A stretch of DNA of 64,000 bases from Sternotherus odoratus (taxonomy: Eukaryota > Chordata > Testudines > Kinosternidae). Below are positions 34,605 to 46,250 of the stretch, in pieces. Within the stretch, counting starts at the first letter, position 1, and each line of letters begins with the position of its first letter. A program made the translations under genes and the position numbers. Under the pieces are notes generated by a model. The model was not told the DNA's origin. It searched no databases and saw only the letters and a list, made by a program, of their open reading frames with translations. The stretch spans positions 10,183,001 to 10,247,000 of the forward strand of contig JAVMKO010000006.1 of NCBI GenBank assembly GCA_032164245.1, given 5' to 3'.

Positions 34605-34780
34605 TACATAGACATAATCGATTTTAAGGTTGGAAGAGACCGTTCCGATCACGCAGTCTGACCTCCTGTATGACACAGGCCATAGAATTTCATCCAGAAA
34701 TTCCTGCATCAAATCCAACAACATGTCATTGAGTTGGAGCATATCCTTTTGAAAGGCATCCCATCTTCTGTACATATTTG
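34605..34780 (-). repeat. CR1-type LINE 3' fragment
   Basis: TTTTAAGGTTGGAAGAGACC, TCTGACCTCCTGTATGACAC and ATATCCTTTTGAAAGGCATC match the 3' region also present at 36243-36450 (same strand), diverged. Confidence 0.6.
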
Positions 34781-35863
34781 CACAGAATTCCAGCTCCAAT
34801 CCAGGCTATGCAATGTAAAGGAAACGGTTGTCTTGTTGAGCTCTGCGTAGAATCTGCCTCTCAAGTTGATTTCAAAGTGTAACTGAAGAGCAAGCATATA
34901 ATTTAGCTTTCCAAGTTTTGTTAGACCCTTCACTCAGATTTCAAATAGCACCAGCATGGGGCCTTTCTCCCACAATGTTGTCATTCTACAGAGTTTTTCT
35001 ATGGTTAGTAATGATGTGTGGTGACATTGATTAAATGATGGACACAAGTAATCTCTTCTAAAGAAACACTCTGCTAATAGTCGATGTCAGTTTTCTAAAC
35101 AACACTGATTTGAACTTGGGTTGAATTGCATCCTGATCTCGCAAGGATTCCAAAAGCTTTCTGGGATGATGTTGCTGGAAAATAATGCCTGTGGCTACTA
35201 TTGTGTCAGATTTTTAATCCGTTTTTTCATAATCTGGAAGTGAAGAACTGAGCGTGGAATTCATCAGTTCCTGTGCTGTATCGCTGGGGAGCTGCGTGCT
35301 AGAGCCAAAGCTCTATGCAGCTGTTGGAGCTGCCCGCCAGTGTTTCCATTTCCCCAAAATATTGACAAATGTGCCTCTCGTGGAAGGCATTTTTGTTTCA
35401 TATTTGTATTGGCAGTTCCTTCATTATTGACACGAAGGCTCCAGAAAAAGCACAGTGAGCTCACATGCCTCAGCTTGATAAAAGGAGGTTGGAAAACGTT
35501 CCATCGATGCACACAACAGCACTGAGTCTCCAGGCAATGCATGTTGATCATCTGTTCTCCATAGAGAAGGGGGAGAGTTATTATGGGAGAATAATTAAAG
35601 CAGCTGAAAAGAGAAAAGTGTTGGCAAGCTCCAACCCTCTTGCAGAGACCACACAACCGTTTGCTGAAAACAGCAAAAAAACCCATGGCAGAGACGTGGA
35701 GACTGGGGGAGGGGAGCGAGAGTAAACGGTAAATATTACAAGGAATTTCTGTCACCCCTTCACTTCCCTCTGCTTTCACGTAGCGGATGAGGCGGGATGA
35801 AGCAAGAGAGTGTGTGTCAGTGAACCCTATATCCAAAGTACTTTTAGAAACGGTGGTCATAAC
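34781..35863. other. Unannotated stretch
   Basis: The minus strand is open from 35264 into the hAT MITE (278 codons), but its N-terminus is MITE sequence and no motif is recognised. I do not call a gene. Confidence 0.35.
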
Positions 35864-36088
35864 CAATGTTCCCTCTAATTTTTGACAGGCTGTGTGCGCC
35901 AAAAATTTCTTCTGTGCAAATTTTTGACAGGCCGTGTAGGCAAAAAATTTCTTCTGTGCAAATTTTTGACAGGCCGTGTAGGCAAAAAATTTCTTCTGTG
36001 CAAATATTTGTGCGTGCAGTGTTTTGCCGGGTTTAGGATCTGTGTGCGTGTGTGTGTGTGTGCGATCCACAGTGTAGGGGGAACAGTG
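35864..36088. mobile_element. hAT-type MITE with a 42-bp tandem array
   Basis: Ends CAATGTTCCCTC and (reversed) CACTGTTCCCCC are inverted repeats. The 8-bp flanks are GTCATAAC (35856-35863) and GTCATGAC (36089-36096), one mismatch. Inside, three units starting TTTTTGACAGGC at 35879, 35921 and 35963 repeat with a 42-bp period. A short GTGTGT run follows at about 36045-36060. Confidence 0.75.
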
Positions 36089-36242
36089 GTCATGACTCAC
36101 CTGGGCATCTGTCCCATTTGCTTGTTAGACTAATAAAAGGGTTGTTGCCATGGTGTCAAAAATGGCCAATCAGATAGCGCCATTTGAGGGACATGTCTCA
36201 CAATTTAATGTCATAGGCTGTATTCTCTCTTCTTCCTTTGTT

Positions 36243-36800
36243 CATCTTGTTCGTAGATTTTAAGGCCAGGAGGGACCATTAAACCATCTAGTCTAATTTC
36301 CTGTGTATTGTAGGCCATTACATTTCACCCAGTTGGTGCTGTATGGAGCCCAGTAACTAGTGTTTGATCCAAGCGTGTCTTCTAGAAAGGCATCCGGTCT
36401 TGATCTGAAGTTGTCAAGAGATGGAGAATCCATCACTTTCTTTGGCAGTTTGTTCCACTGGTTAATCATTCTCACTGTTAAAAATGTGTGTCTCATTTCT
36501 AATTCAAATTTGGCTGGCTTTAACTTCCAGCCATTGGTTCTTGCTGTATATTTCTCCACTAAATTAAAGAGCCCTTTCCAATCCAGAATTTTCTCCCCAT
36601 TAAGGTACTTAGGTACCAGATCCTCAAAGGTAGCTAGGTGCCTAACTCCCATTGAAGTGAAGAAATTAGGTGCCTAAATACCTTTGAGGATCTAGACCTT
36701 ATTAACCATGATCAAGTCACCTCTTAATAGATGTAGTTCCTCTTTCTCTAACTTCTCAGTTTTCTTTTCTCATCTGCCCCAAACCTTTTATTCCCCTTCT
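36243..36800 (-). pseudogene. CR1-type LINE 3' fragment with coding remnant
   Basis: On the minus strand a frame reads TNGWKLKPAKFELEMRHTFL, VRMINQWNKLPKKVMDSPSL and FRSRPDAFLED, the C-terminal block of a CR1-family ORF2, followed by the untranslated 3' region down to 36243. A palindromic insertion (36618-36693) interrupts it upstream, after which CATGATCAAGTCACCTCTTA continues the LINE. Confidence 0.8.
36618..36693. repeat. Palindromic MITE-like insertion
   Basis: Two 28-bp arms, AGATCCTCAAAGGTA...CCTAA (36618-36645) and its inverse (36666-36693), enclose a 20-nt loop. It lies within CR1 coding sequence, so it is a mobile insertion rather than part of the LINE. The exact target duplication is unclear. 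Confidence 0.65.
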
Positions 36801-37154
36801 CATTTCTTCCTTTCCCACTCCTTTCTTCTGTCTTATGCTGTTCCATTTTCCCCTTTGGGTTTCCCCTCCCCCCCCCCAAATTCATTGTTATAATTTTCAG
36901 CCAAGGTTCCTGTCCTGCGGCTGCCCAGTCACCTCTGTCCCCTACTGCTCTCTCCCATTCAGAAGCAGTGGCTGATCATCATTCAAGAGGGGAGACATTC
37001 CAGTGCCATACAATTCTGAAAAATAAGCATTTTGAGCCAGGCCCAGCTTCCAGATAGAAGGTTATTGGAGGATCCCATAGCAACTGGTGGGGGACAGAAC
37101 CAGCGTCAAGAGTGAGGAAGTTTGAAAAGGAAAAAGGGGCCTTCAGCATGGGGG
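36801..37154. other. Unannotated stretch
   Basis: No gene or recognised repeat; contains a CCCCTCCCCCCCCCC run near 36866-36880. Confidence 0.3.
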
Positions 37155-37322
37155 AGGGGGTAGCTTAGTGGTTTGAGCACTGGCCTGCTAAACCCAGGGT
37201 TGTGAGTTCAATCCTTGAGGGGGCCGTTTAGGGAGATGGGGCAAAAATAGGATTGGTCCTGCTTTGAGAAGGGGGTTGGACTAGATGATTTCTTGAGGTC
37301 CCTTCCAACTCTGAGATTCTAT
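37155..37322 (+). repeat. tRNA-derived SINE with CR1 tail
   Basis: A-box (TAGCTTAGTGGTTTGAGC) and B-box (GGTTGTGAGTTCAATCC) of a pol III promoter are spaced as in a tRNA. The 3' part (TTGGTCCTGCTTTGAGAAGG, then GGTTGGACTAGATGATTTC and GATTCTATA) is a CR1 tail like that at 30620-30710. This lets CR1 machinery mobilise the SINE. It is a known reptilian SINE architecture. Confidence 0.85.
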
Positions 37323-38904
37323 AGAAGTATATTTCACGTGACACTCCTTCACCCCCCTCAGCTGCCCTACATGAATGGAGACCTATAGGGAGTCTTCGTG
37401 GCAGTTGTGCTATGTTAGCAGCCATTTTGCCCCTCTTCTCACTGCGCCCCCCCTGCTGGGTCCCAGTAGACATGAGCCACTGGCAGTGGTGTCAGCAGTG
37501 GGAGGGACAGAAGAGGAGGGGGGCTCAATACTGCCCATACCTTCCCCCTCAATCTTAACCTCTCCCCACCCAGCCACAACCCAGAAACCTCCCCCCCTCC
37601 CAAGACAGCTTCCAGGACCCACTTATCTCAGCACCCTTCCAGTGCTGCCACTTTTTGTGCAGCTTCTGTTCCTACACCAGCCGTTGCCTGAATCAGGCTG
37701 TGCTGACTACCAGCTCTGTATGCAAATTTTTTGCACTTATGTAATGGAGCACATTAACTCTTTTGCATAACATCACACATGGAGCTGCACAGAATGTAGC
37801 ACCAATGGATGGAGGCAGAAATAGGGTCCCACCCTGTGCAAAAGCCCCCCGCTGATGTCTCCCTTTCTCCCACATGGCTGACTCCACTTTCCACAAAGCT
37901 GTTCCTAGCCAGACCAGACACTACTACATCGCTTCCCCTATGAGGGGGAGCAGAGACCTACAACTAAACCAGCAACCAGGGAGTTAATTCCCTCCTCATC
38001 CTGCTTATTTCCCATCCATGAAGCTATAGGTAAGCTTGTGAACTTAATTAGGGTTAATAACTGGGGGAAAGGACTCAGCCTGGCACTCAATTAAATACTA
38101 ATAGTCTGTGCTGCAATGGCAGAGAGCTCCGTGGAAATGCTGAGGAGCAGGTGAGCAGATGCTAAAGGTACTAAAAGCAGGTTGCTTGTTTGGTGGTTTT
38201 GTGTTTCCTTTAAGTCAGCATTGTCCTGGGTCACAGGTGAGGGCTGAGCTGTTACTGGTGCCTCTTCCAGGTTGCAAGGTATTTTGTAGCTTCAGCTACA
38301 TTGTTGCTGCAAAAAATGCAGAGACAAAAGAGAGGGAGTGCCAATCATTCCTAGATTTAAGACTTTGGTATCCCTGTGGCTCTAATACAGGAGTATTTCC
38401 AGAGCAAGTTAGGATACCTTTTAGTCCCTTAACCATCCCACTGATGTGAAAGGGATCCAGAAATGTCCTCTGTGGATGAGGAAAGTATGAGGGAAGGGAT
38501 GTGTTCAGGACTTTTGATTTTATGTGGTAGTAAATGGGGCCCTCTCAAGGTGTCTCAGATTGATTGCATGCCCTGCTCGAATGCCAAGCTCAGAGGAGGC
38601 CCCTAGTTCTCCTCCTATTGTTTCATAAAGCGTTCAGATAAAAAGGCTGTTTTTTGCATCCACAGCATTGTATCCTTCCCTGCTAATTCTTCACTAGCAG
38701 GCCAGCTGCCATAGACTCCCACAGTGGGCCCCATGTTGTTGGAAAGGACAGTCTTGTAAACTCATTCCAGTCTTCATGTGTATTGATTTCCGGTAGCGGG
38801 GGGAAAGAAGAGGGAACCTGGACCATCTTCCTCCCTTATTAATGGAGACCTTCAGGGTGATCTTGGGATCTGATAGTCAAAGGACAGTCTTAAGAAATGA
38901 GATT
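37323..38904. other. Unannotated stretch
   Basis: No gene is supported. A 131-codon plus-strand open frame at 37375-37770 is proline- and serine-rich over CCC-rich DNA, with no motif. Confidence 0.35.
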
Positions 38905-38985
38905 GTAAGCTCTATGGCTGGGACCATGTTTTCCTCTGTGTTTGGGCACTGCCAAGTGCAGTGGTCTCCTAATGCTGAGTGGGTC
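38905..38985 (+). repeat. Ancient LINE 3' tail
   Basis: GATTGTAAGCTCTATGGCTG, GACCATGTTTTCCTCTGTG and GGGCACTGCCAAGTGCAG follow the same order as the tail at 40880-40960. Confidence 0.5.
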
Positions 38986-40449
38986 CTTTGAAGGTCACCC
39001 AGGATGCAAATTAAAATATTTAATGAGGCCACAGCCATATAGCCAGCTGAAGTGACCATGTGTTGATAGCCACAGTCATGAGACAAGCTCACCTCATAAT
39101 GAGAACCTGCCCATATATATTTATAGAGGGGCATCTGTATTTCACTGGTGAAATGGAGGCACAGAAAAGCTAAGCAATTTGTTCAAGTTTGCAGGCCGAG
39201 TTAGGAGAAGCCCCAGCTCTTCTGACTTTCCATTTGCTAGCCCAAAACTCTCTATCCAGGGGTGTAGCAAAACTTTCCTAATAATGAAACGTTCCTGATT
39301 AACTATAGAACCTTTTGTCTCGCTTTAGACAGCGCTGATAAATATTTCTGAAGGCTCGCAGTTGGTTAAAGATACAGAACTTCTTGCTCTACGGCAATCT
39401 ACGATCCTGCTAGTAGAGAGTAATTCCCAGGTGTTGAAACACACATACAAAGGAGGATTAGTATTAATTAAAAACATGTCCTGCAAATATAAAACCAAAA
39501 TGAATGGTGGAAGGAAGCGAGACCTGCAACAACCTAGCTTCCCCTTATGACTGCAGGAGACATTGGGGCTCTGATTCTTGTTGACAATCAAGGCCTCTAA
39601 GATTTTCTGGCAGTATAAAAGCGTCTTAAAAATGGTGTAGATATAACTTACTCGCACTTTAAGGCCACAATGGTGTAAAGTAGCTGTGGGAAGTAGGCAC
39701 CGGGTTTGCCTCTCCATTCACTGTCACCAGTATGAATCGGGATTATGTTAATGGAGTTCTGCGGTGTAAGTCTCAGACAGGTTGGGGCCATTGCCTTTTG
39801 CTTTTATCTCTCACTACAGCATCTTGTTCCTCTCCCCTCCTCCCTGCCTGTTGATTTGTGTAGTTCACAGGCTGACACAGCAGCATAACTGCTAATATAT
39901 CTGTCATTATGGGAAGGAGAGTGTAGGCGATAGCCTCCTTCAGAAGGTTATTCAATTATTAAATGTTTAAGCCTACAAAGAGAGGGCTATCCATTTTCCC
40001 CCAAAAAGGGTTTTGATAGAACAAGTGTAAACTGCTTATCTTCATTCTAGTGCTGTCTCCCATGGAAACAGAGCCCTAACTTAAGACCATGAGACTCAGA
40101 AGTAAATGTTCCCTGGAAAATTGGCAAACAGGCTGCACTAATGCCTAGATCCACACACAGACACACACACACACTGACCTAGTGAAATGGGTCATGATGC
40201 CAAGGTTTTATATACTTATGCATGAAAATATGATACTAGTAAGGTAATCTCCGGGATATCTGTGACCCTGGAGAATGTGATGTAGTAGGTGTTCTCTAAT
40301 GCATAACATCAAATCAATAGCTAACCACATGCTAGAAAGTTTTTCTGAAGAGCGCTGGTCAGGTCTTCTGAAGTGGGTGTTGTGTGAAGGTTTTACCTCC
40401 TGACAATAACCAAATGAGGTGATAAGCTGTTTCAGTTCGGTAGGAGTTT
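38986..40449. other. Unannotated stretch
   Basis: No gene or recognised repeat, apart from a short (CA)n at about 40153-40174. Confidence 0.35.
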
Positions 40450-40990
40450 ATTGGTGTTGTGGGAGTGCTTAGCGGCCCCATTCAGGGTCCAAGTGTGCTC
40501 CCCATACATAATGAAAGGACAGGTCCTGCCCCAAATAGGTTACAATCTGCAGGTAATTGACTATCCATCTCCCCTTAGTTACCTTTTGAAACCCGCTCCT
40601 TTGTACTCTCTCCATGCTGCCCTTCGTGCTTGGGAGGGGTTCCCAAAACACATGCAACCAATTCATTATCCTCCTTCAAAACTTTCCTGTGCTGTGATGC
40701 CTAATGAAAAACCAACCAAACAAAAAAAACCTTGACCCCGGTTAGGCTGTTGGTGTGCTCAAACCACTGCTGATCATTGACACTGTCGTCTCACTGTATC
40801 CTCATCCCCCTGCCCGTGTCTACCAGTGTCCATCTATTCTATTGTGTCGTTTTATACTGTGATAAGATAAATAATAGATTTAAGTTCTATGAGACAAGTA
40901 TTGTCTCTTTGTTCTGTGTTTGTACAGTGCCTAGCACAGACAGTGCCTGGCCCACAACTGGGGCTCCTACAAGTGACAACTATAAAATAA
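40450..40990. repeat. Two ancient LINE tails in opposite orientation
   Basis: A minus-strand copy at about 40450-40560 (GGACAGGTCCTGCCCC, TAGGTTACAATCTGC) and a plus-strand copy at about 40860-40990 (TAAGTTCTATGAGACAAG, TGTTTGTACAGTGCCTAGC, ending ATAAAATAATAA). They point towards each other. Clade (L2/L3/CR1-like) is uncertain. Confidence 0.5.
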
Positions 40991-41039
40991 TAAGACAGAC
41001 ACACCATCCTTCTGAGAGATTGCTCTACTTACCGCTGGA

Positions 41040-41550
41040 GGGTGCCACCTCCTGGTGGTATTGGGGGATTAGCTTGGGCAGGCAAATGGCCCTTCCAGCA
41101 GTTGCATCCTGTGAGTTTCTCCTCTGTGGCTTCTCTCTTGTTTGCAGGAGCCACCGCTGTCCTCTTTGTGATGCAGCCTTCCGGCCAGGTCACTATTGTG
41201 GATTCCCCTTCCATGGTGGGAGTGGATCAAGGTTCCTGCTCTCCAGCAGCATCAGACGGCCTGCTTCACTGCCTCACAGTGCCACTCCTGCAGCGGCTGG
41301 CAGGGGAAGCCAGGCCCATACTCTCCAGCTCAGGGACTTGGGAACTTGAAACATGGTAACCATACTTAGACAGGGGTCTATATAACCCTTTTTATATGGG
41401 CCTTGCTATTCCTGCACAGGTGAGCTGCTTCTTTAATTAGCTACAAAGCTCCCCCTGTTTTCAGCCTAATCTACTGATTGGGCCCACCTGGCCCAATTTA
41501 GCTCTTGCAGGGCCGGTGTGGGCAGCACACTCCATCACAATCCTAGACAT
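41040..41550 (+). mobile_element. Possible LTR-like segment
   Basis: TCTATATAACCC and TTTTTATATGGGCC TATA-like words, GCCCACCTGGCCC inverted words, and an end near CACTCCATCACA suggest an LTR relic. There is no target duplication, and a 190-codon open frame over it shows no protein motif. Confidence 0.25.
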
Positions 41551-42254
41551 TGAATTTCCAGACACTCTGAACCCCACTCCAGTCTCTTTAGTACAGGCCA
41601 TTTAGATGCACAATGAACTCTGACCTTTTCTCCAGGGAAGGCTCACACATTCATCTGCACCGAAGAGGCAACACTGAACACTCTTGCATTCCTGTCGAGC
41701 GGCCTATTGGCTGGGAGTCCAGACTTGGCTAGGTAAAGGTGTGTACTAAGTAAACACACTGACTGCTTAGTCAAGCTACTATCTCCTTTCCCCTTCCCCC
41801 CTCCCCAGGCCCAGCAAAGGCCTTGCACCATGTTTGAAAGTCTTCCAGCCAAGGCAAAGTCCCATGGGGAGGATAATGTGATCTCGGAGTGATCTTGTAT
41901 GCTATTGAACTGACAGAAATCTCAAGAGGATTAGTGTGAAATACCTTGTTTCCTCTCAGTGGAAGGGAGGCAGGCCCAGGTACTGGGCTATCGAATGAAG
42001 TCGCTGTTTGAGTGACCGATCTTGAACTTATTTATGTATTTTTGGTGGAACGTGAATAATGTAAATTCACTTCTGAGATCTTGATTTCCAAGATTTCTTT
42101 TTCTTTATTATTTAGATGTGCTGCGATTTCACATTCTGGCCATTGGCTTGTATATAAGGCAGAGAAAGGTGTGTTCTGCTCAAAATTTGTACAAAATTTG
42201 TATTAATAAAAAACATGGTAGTCTTTTTACATCCCAGTTTCCAATTACAAATAC
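41551..42254. other. Unannotated stretch
   Basis: No gene or recognised repeat; part may be the body of the Helitron whose 3' end lies at 42281. Confidence 0.3.
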
Positions 42255-42281
42255 CCCGAGCAACGCCGGGTATTTTGCTAG
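42250..42281 (+). mobile_element. Possible Helitron 3' end
   Basis: AATACCC and GGGTATT form a 7-bp stem around CGAGCAACGCC, followed by TTGCTAG and a flanking T. A hairpin a few bases before CTRR with a T flank is the Helitron 3' signature. I could not find the matching 5' TC end. Confidence 0.45.
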
Positions 42282-42372
42282 TTGATAAAAGTAGGGCATT
42301 CACTGCGGATTTAGCAAAGAATAAGGCCAATGCATTAAAGCAGTGAGATGCTGTGGCGATTACCTGCTTACA

Positions 42373-42375
<3 letters not shown>

Positions 42376-42424
<49 letters not shown>
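42376..42424. repeat. (GT)n microsatellite, 49 bp
   Basis: Uninterrupted GT run; the reading frames across it are artefacts. Confidence 0.95.
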
Positions 42425-42425
<1 letters not shown>

Positions 42426-42829
42426 ACAGGCGAGCAATGATGGGAAGTGGAAAAGAGGTTTGTGTAAAACCAAGCACCTCAGATGTGCTGGGCATGGCAT
42501 TTCTGTACTGGGAGCCTGTTGCTGTTTCAGTGTGGAGGAAGTCTAGTCTCTGCCAGCTGCTGCCTAGAAATGTCTCCCCCCTCCCCCCCAACGATTCAGA
42601 TTCTTGGTTTTTTCTTTTTTTTTTTCTTTTAAAGAGTAGCTTGAAATAAGAGATTATCTTAATATGTTTAGCCCTTAACTGGTGCGTGCAAGCTAAGACT
42701 TTCGACAATTGGCACGTGCTTTGTGCAACTAAAGCTTTTTCGTCTTTCTCTGTTAAATCAAAATGAAATTTTAGAAAACTGTCTTTGCTGCTGCTACTTC
42801 TCTGTTCCATGTGTCATGTTACTGGAATT

Positions 42830-43920
42830 ATTTGGGATCATATAGATCATTGGTGCAACCAAGGTCCTGTAGTGGCACCAAATATCGTGTAAAGGTGTCT
42901 ACGGCCAGGTTATGGTCTGCTGATTAGGATTAATCTATCTGTATGTGTGTATCTTTTTTGTAACTAAAGTGATGAATATGGGCTATATGATGACTGTATG
43001 TCAAACTTATGCTTGGCTTCTGGGTGAAATCTCAGACAAGCTGTTGTTAACTCTGCTGGCCTGACTGATGGCCCATTAAGGACAATGAACTTTGTAGACG
43101 CCCGTCCACACCTGAGCTTCTCCAGGAATGTGGCCTGCCTGGTCAGAAACTGAATCTTGGAGAGTCAGGTAATTGGACCATGTGGCTATGAACCTCCATT
43201 TTGCAACTGGACTCTGCATAAGAAGGAGAAGTGGGGCCTTTGCCCACAAGAGGAAGCCTATAAAACCTGTGAGAAACTCCCTCCATTTGGTTGTCAGTTT
43301 CCAGTCTCCAACATTGCTTCTACCTCTGGATAGGACTTTCCTACACAAAGACGCTCTGGTCAAAGGATTGACCACCCATTCCTGCAGGGGATGCATTCCA
43401 GAGACTTCGATTTGAACCTGCAGTTTATTCTACCTATGCTGCAAGCCTGAGATTTGCCATCACTGCATGTAATTGATTTCTTTTAACCATTCCTAACCCT
43501 CACCTATTCCTTTTTCCTTGTATAATAAACCTTTAGATTTTAGATTCTAAAGGATTGGCAACAGCGTGATTTGTGGGTAAGATCTGATGTGTATATTGAC
43601 CTGGGTCTGGGGCCTGATTCTTTGGAATTGGGGAGAACCGTTTTCTTTACTTGGGGGATTGGTTTTCATAACCATTGGTCCCCAGGACAGGTGGCTGCTG
43701 GTGGTGATACTGGGAAACTGGAGTGTCTAAGGGAATTGCTTGTGTGACTTGTGGTTAGCCAGTGGGGCAAAACCAAAGTATTTTCTTTTTGGCTGGTTTG
43801 GTTTACCTTAGAGTGGAAAAACCCCAGCTTTGGGCTGTAGTTGCCCTGTTGGAAGCAATCTGTCCTGATCTGACACTCACAGTTGGATCCCACCAGGAAC
43901 TGCACCATCATACCATGCTT
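42830..43920 (+). mobile_element. Possible LTR-type repeat
   Basis: CCTATAAAACC at about 43258 (TATA-like) and TATAATAAACC at about 43520 (poly-A signal) lie 265 bp apart, as promoter and polyadenylation site do in an LTR. I recall the sequence as repetitive in turtles, but see no clear ends or duplication. Confidence 0.3.
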
Positions 43921-44430
43921 TTTTTAAAAAAAAAAGCCCAACAACAATGCATTACGTGGCCTTATTCAGCCTTGTCTTTTTATATCTAATAGATATTAAT
44001 TGCCCAGGTTATTGTAGCACAAGGCTAGAAATTCCAGCATGCTGATTGGCCAACAGCCATAGCAGTACATTGGAGGCCTTTATTTTATGTCACGATATCA
44101 CCAAAACCATTAATTCATCTCAACTTACAAAGGCTATTGTCCAATCAGAACACCGGTGTTCTGGGGTTTCACTTTTTCTAATTATGTATATTTCTATGTA
44201 CCATGAGCAAACCATGTATTTTTAGCCTGGATAACTTTATCTTACGTTGAGGAAAACCACCACCGAAGAGAACAAGTGTAAGAATCTGAGTGAGAGCACA
44301 GTGTGTTGCTCCCACTAACAGCCATCTTGACTTGAGTCCGTGTACTGCCCCCAGCAGATAGTCTATACCCATTTTCAAGGTCCAACTGTCTGGGTACAAC
44401 TAGGAGAACTAGGAAAAGCCTTAGGTTAAC
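43921..44430. other. Unannotated stretch
   Basis: No gene or recognised repeat. Confidence 0.3.
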
Positions 44431-44442
44431 GACCCTCCTTTA

Positions 44443-44689
44443 TTCCACCAAATCACCTATTGGAAGTGGGCTTCACCACCACCACCACCACCACCACCAA
44501 TTGAATTTACCTTGCTTTCTTGCCTGCATATTTATACCTGCCTCTGAAGATTTCCACACATTCATCTGATGAAGTGGGTCTTAGCCCATGAAAGCTCATG
44601 ATCCCTAAGATCTGTTAGTCTATAAGGTGCTACAAGACTCATTGTCGCTTTTGCAGATCCAGACTAACACGGCTACCCCTCTGATACTA
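44443..44689 (+). mobile_element. PLE insertion with hammerhead-like motif
   Basis: A perfect 12-bp duplication GACCCTCCTTTA lies at 44431-44442 and 44690-44701. The insert includes part of the PLE 3' UTR (TTGCCTGCATATTTATACC), the motif at 44566-44603 (CTGATGA core, GTGGGT/AGCCCAT stem, GAAA, then a mismatched stem III), GTCTATAAGGTGCTACAAG and the tail to CGGCTACCCCTCTGA. A (CCA)n run at 44474-44499 lies near its 5' end. It is a single-copy, plus-oriented, 5'-truncated insertion. Confidence 0.8.
44474..44499. repeat. (CCA)n microsatellite
   Basis: About eight uninterrupted CAC/CCA units inside the PLE insertion. Confidence 0.9.
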
Positions 44690-44701
44690 GACCCTCCTTT
44701 A

Positions 44702-45757
44702 GAGAGAGATCGGAGATTCATTCTACACCAGATTCACGGGAAAGAGGGAAACGTCTCTTAAGATGTAGAAAGCAAGTTCAAACAGATTCTGGGGAAAAAT
44801 CCACCACGCAGCTCCTCCAGCAAGCTACTATGTGACCACATGCTCAGCCAATAAATCATAACCGAGAGGTATTGTATCATCAGAACAAATACTTATTGGT
44901 TATTCCCAACCTACTCTCACAAGACTTGTCTAGGAGCTCCTCGATGCATCTGGCTCTGCAAGTTGGTGGGGGTGCATTGCAATCCCAGCAACATGTGACA
45001 GAGTCCACAGACACTTTGCCTCCAGCCTCGTGCCTACCAGCGAGCACAAGGTACAGTGATGTCCCAGCATGCCATGCTCCCCGTGTCGTGTCTTATAGCT
45101 TAAATATAGGTCAGCCAGACAGCACGGCTCCAGTCTGGAAATCGTTTCCAGGAGACAAGCTTCCAACCTCATAAATGTGGAATCTGTCAAGCCCGGCCAC
45201 TATTAGCCAATATGATGCTGATAAAAGACTCTGTAAACCAAACCATGATAAATAATTTCACAAGTAAAGCAGCAGCATTGTGGTGCTTGGTTTGGAGTTG
45301 AAAGCCTCTGTAATGTGCTGCCAGAGGGTATTAAATACTATCCCTGTGTTTGAGGCAGTCACTTGTGTAGCATTTCATACTGCCTTTGGCATAGGGAGAG
45401 AGAAAGGGAGCTTTTCGTTCCTACACACCCAGACTGAAACTGGATAACTATCTCTGCACTGTTCAAGGACTGACTGAGCATGCCGCAGATCTTAGTGGTT
45501 TCTCTTTCTCATAAACATGCCACAAGCATTACATTATCTGTGTTAAAGATCAGCTGTTACCTAATCCAAACACCATTAACATATAGCATGATAGTTAAGA
45601 TTTTTACATCCATGCCAGGCAGCTAAATATTCTGCTGGATAAACTGCACAGAAAGGATATCGGAAGCTTCCCATTGAAATATGAAGAGGTGATTGTGACT
45701 GGTTTAATTCAAGCTTCTTCTACCCCACCCCCCCTATTTCCCACCATCAAAAGTATT
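44702..45757. other. Unannotated stretch
   Basis: No gene or recognised repeat. Confidence 0.35.
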
Positions 45758-46250
45758 GGTGATAAGAACATAAGAATAACTGAATTGTGTCAGACAGATG
45801 ATCTGTCTAGCCCAATGTCCTGTCTCCCGACAGTGATCAGCGTTACACGCTTCAGAGGGAATGAACGGGTAATTTATCGAGTGATCCATCCATTGTCAGA
45901 CAGTCCCAGCTTCTGGCAGTTGGAGGTTTAGGGACACCCAGAGCATAGGGTGGTATCCCTGGCCATCTTAGCCATTGGTGGACCTATTAGTCATCTTCCA
46001 TGACTGTGTCTCCTTTTTTTTAACCCAGTTATATTTTTGGCTTTCACAATGTCCCCTGGCAATGAGTTCCACAGGTTGACAGTGCATTGTGTGAAGAAAT
46101 GATCTGGGAGTTTACATCTGATTTAAATCCCCCAGTTACCGATGGTGGTTTAGGAGGATTTGAGTCTTGTACAAGTCCTTTCCAGCCATCTTCACCGCCC
46201 CATTGTGGGACATGTGGAAAGAAGCTTAGCATCGCACAAAAAGTAATCAT
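45758..46250 (-). repeat. CR1 LINE 3' end, diverged
   Basis: GATAAGAACATAAGAAT at the left is the reverse of the CR1 terminal repeats (compare CTTATGTTCTTATG at 53292-53320). It is followed by CCCAATGTCCTGTCTCCCGA and the reverse of the C-terminal coding block (TTCCACAGGTTGACAGTG). Same CR1 subfamily as 52305-53325 but older. Confidence 0.75.

Noticed and set aside
35264..36100. 278-codon minus-strand ORF, the longest in the window without a stop
   Set aside because: The N-terminal third is the MITE's 42-bp array and a GT run; the rest has no recognisable domain.
37155..37230. Possible tRNA gene
   Set aside because: A- and B-boxes are present, but the CR1 tail identifies a SINE and no full cloverleaf is evident.
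40777..41349. 190-codon plus-strand ORF
   Set aside because: It begins in an ancient LINE tail and runs into LTR-like sequence.
41100..41360. Possible host exon after TTTGCAGGAGCC
   Set aside because: The acceptor-like site is not backed by a recognisable protein or a donor, and the area resembles LTR sequence.
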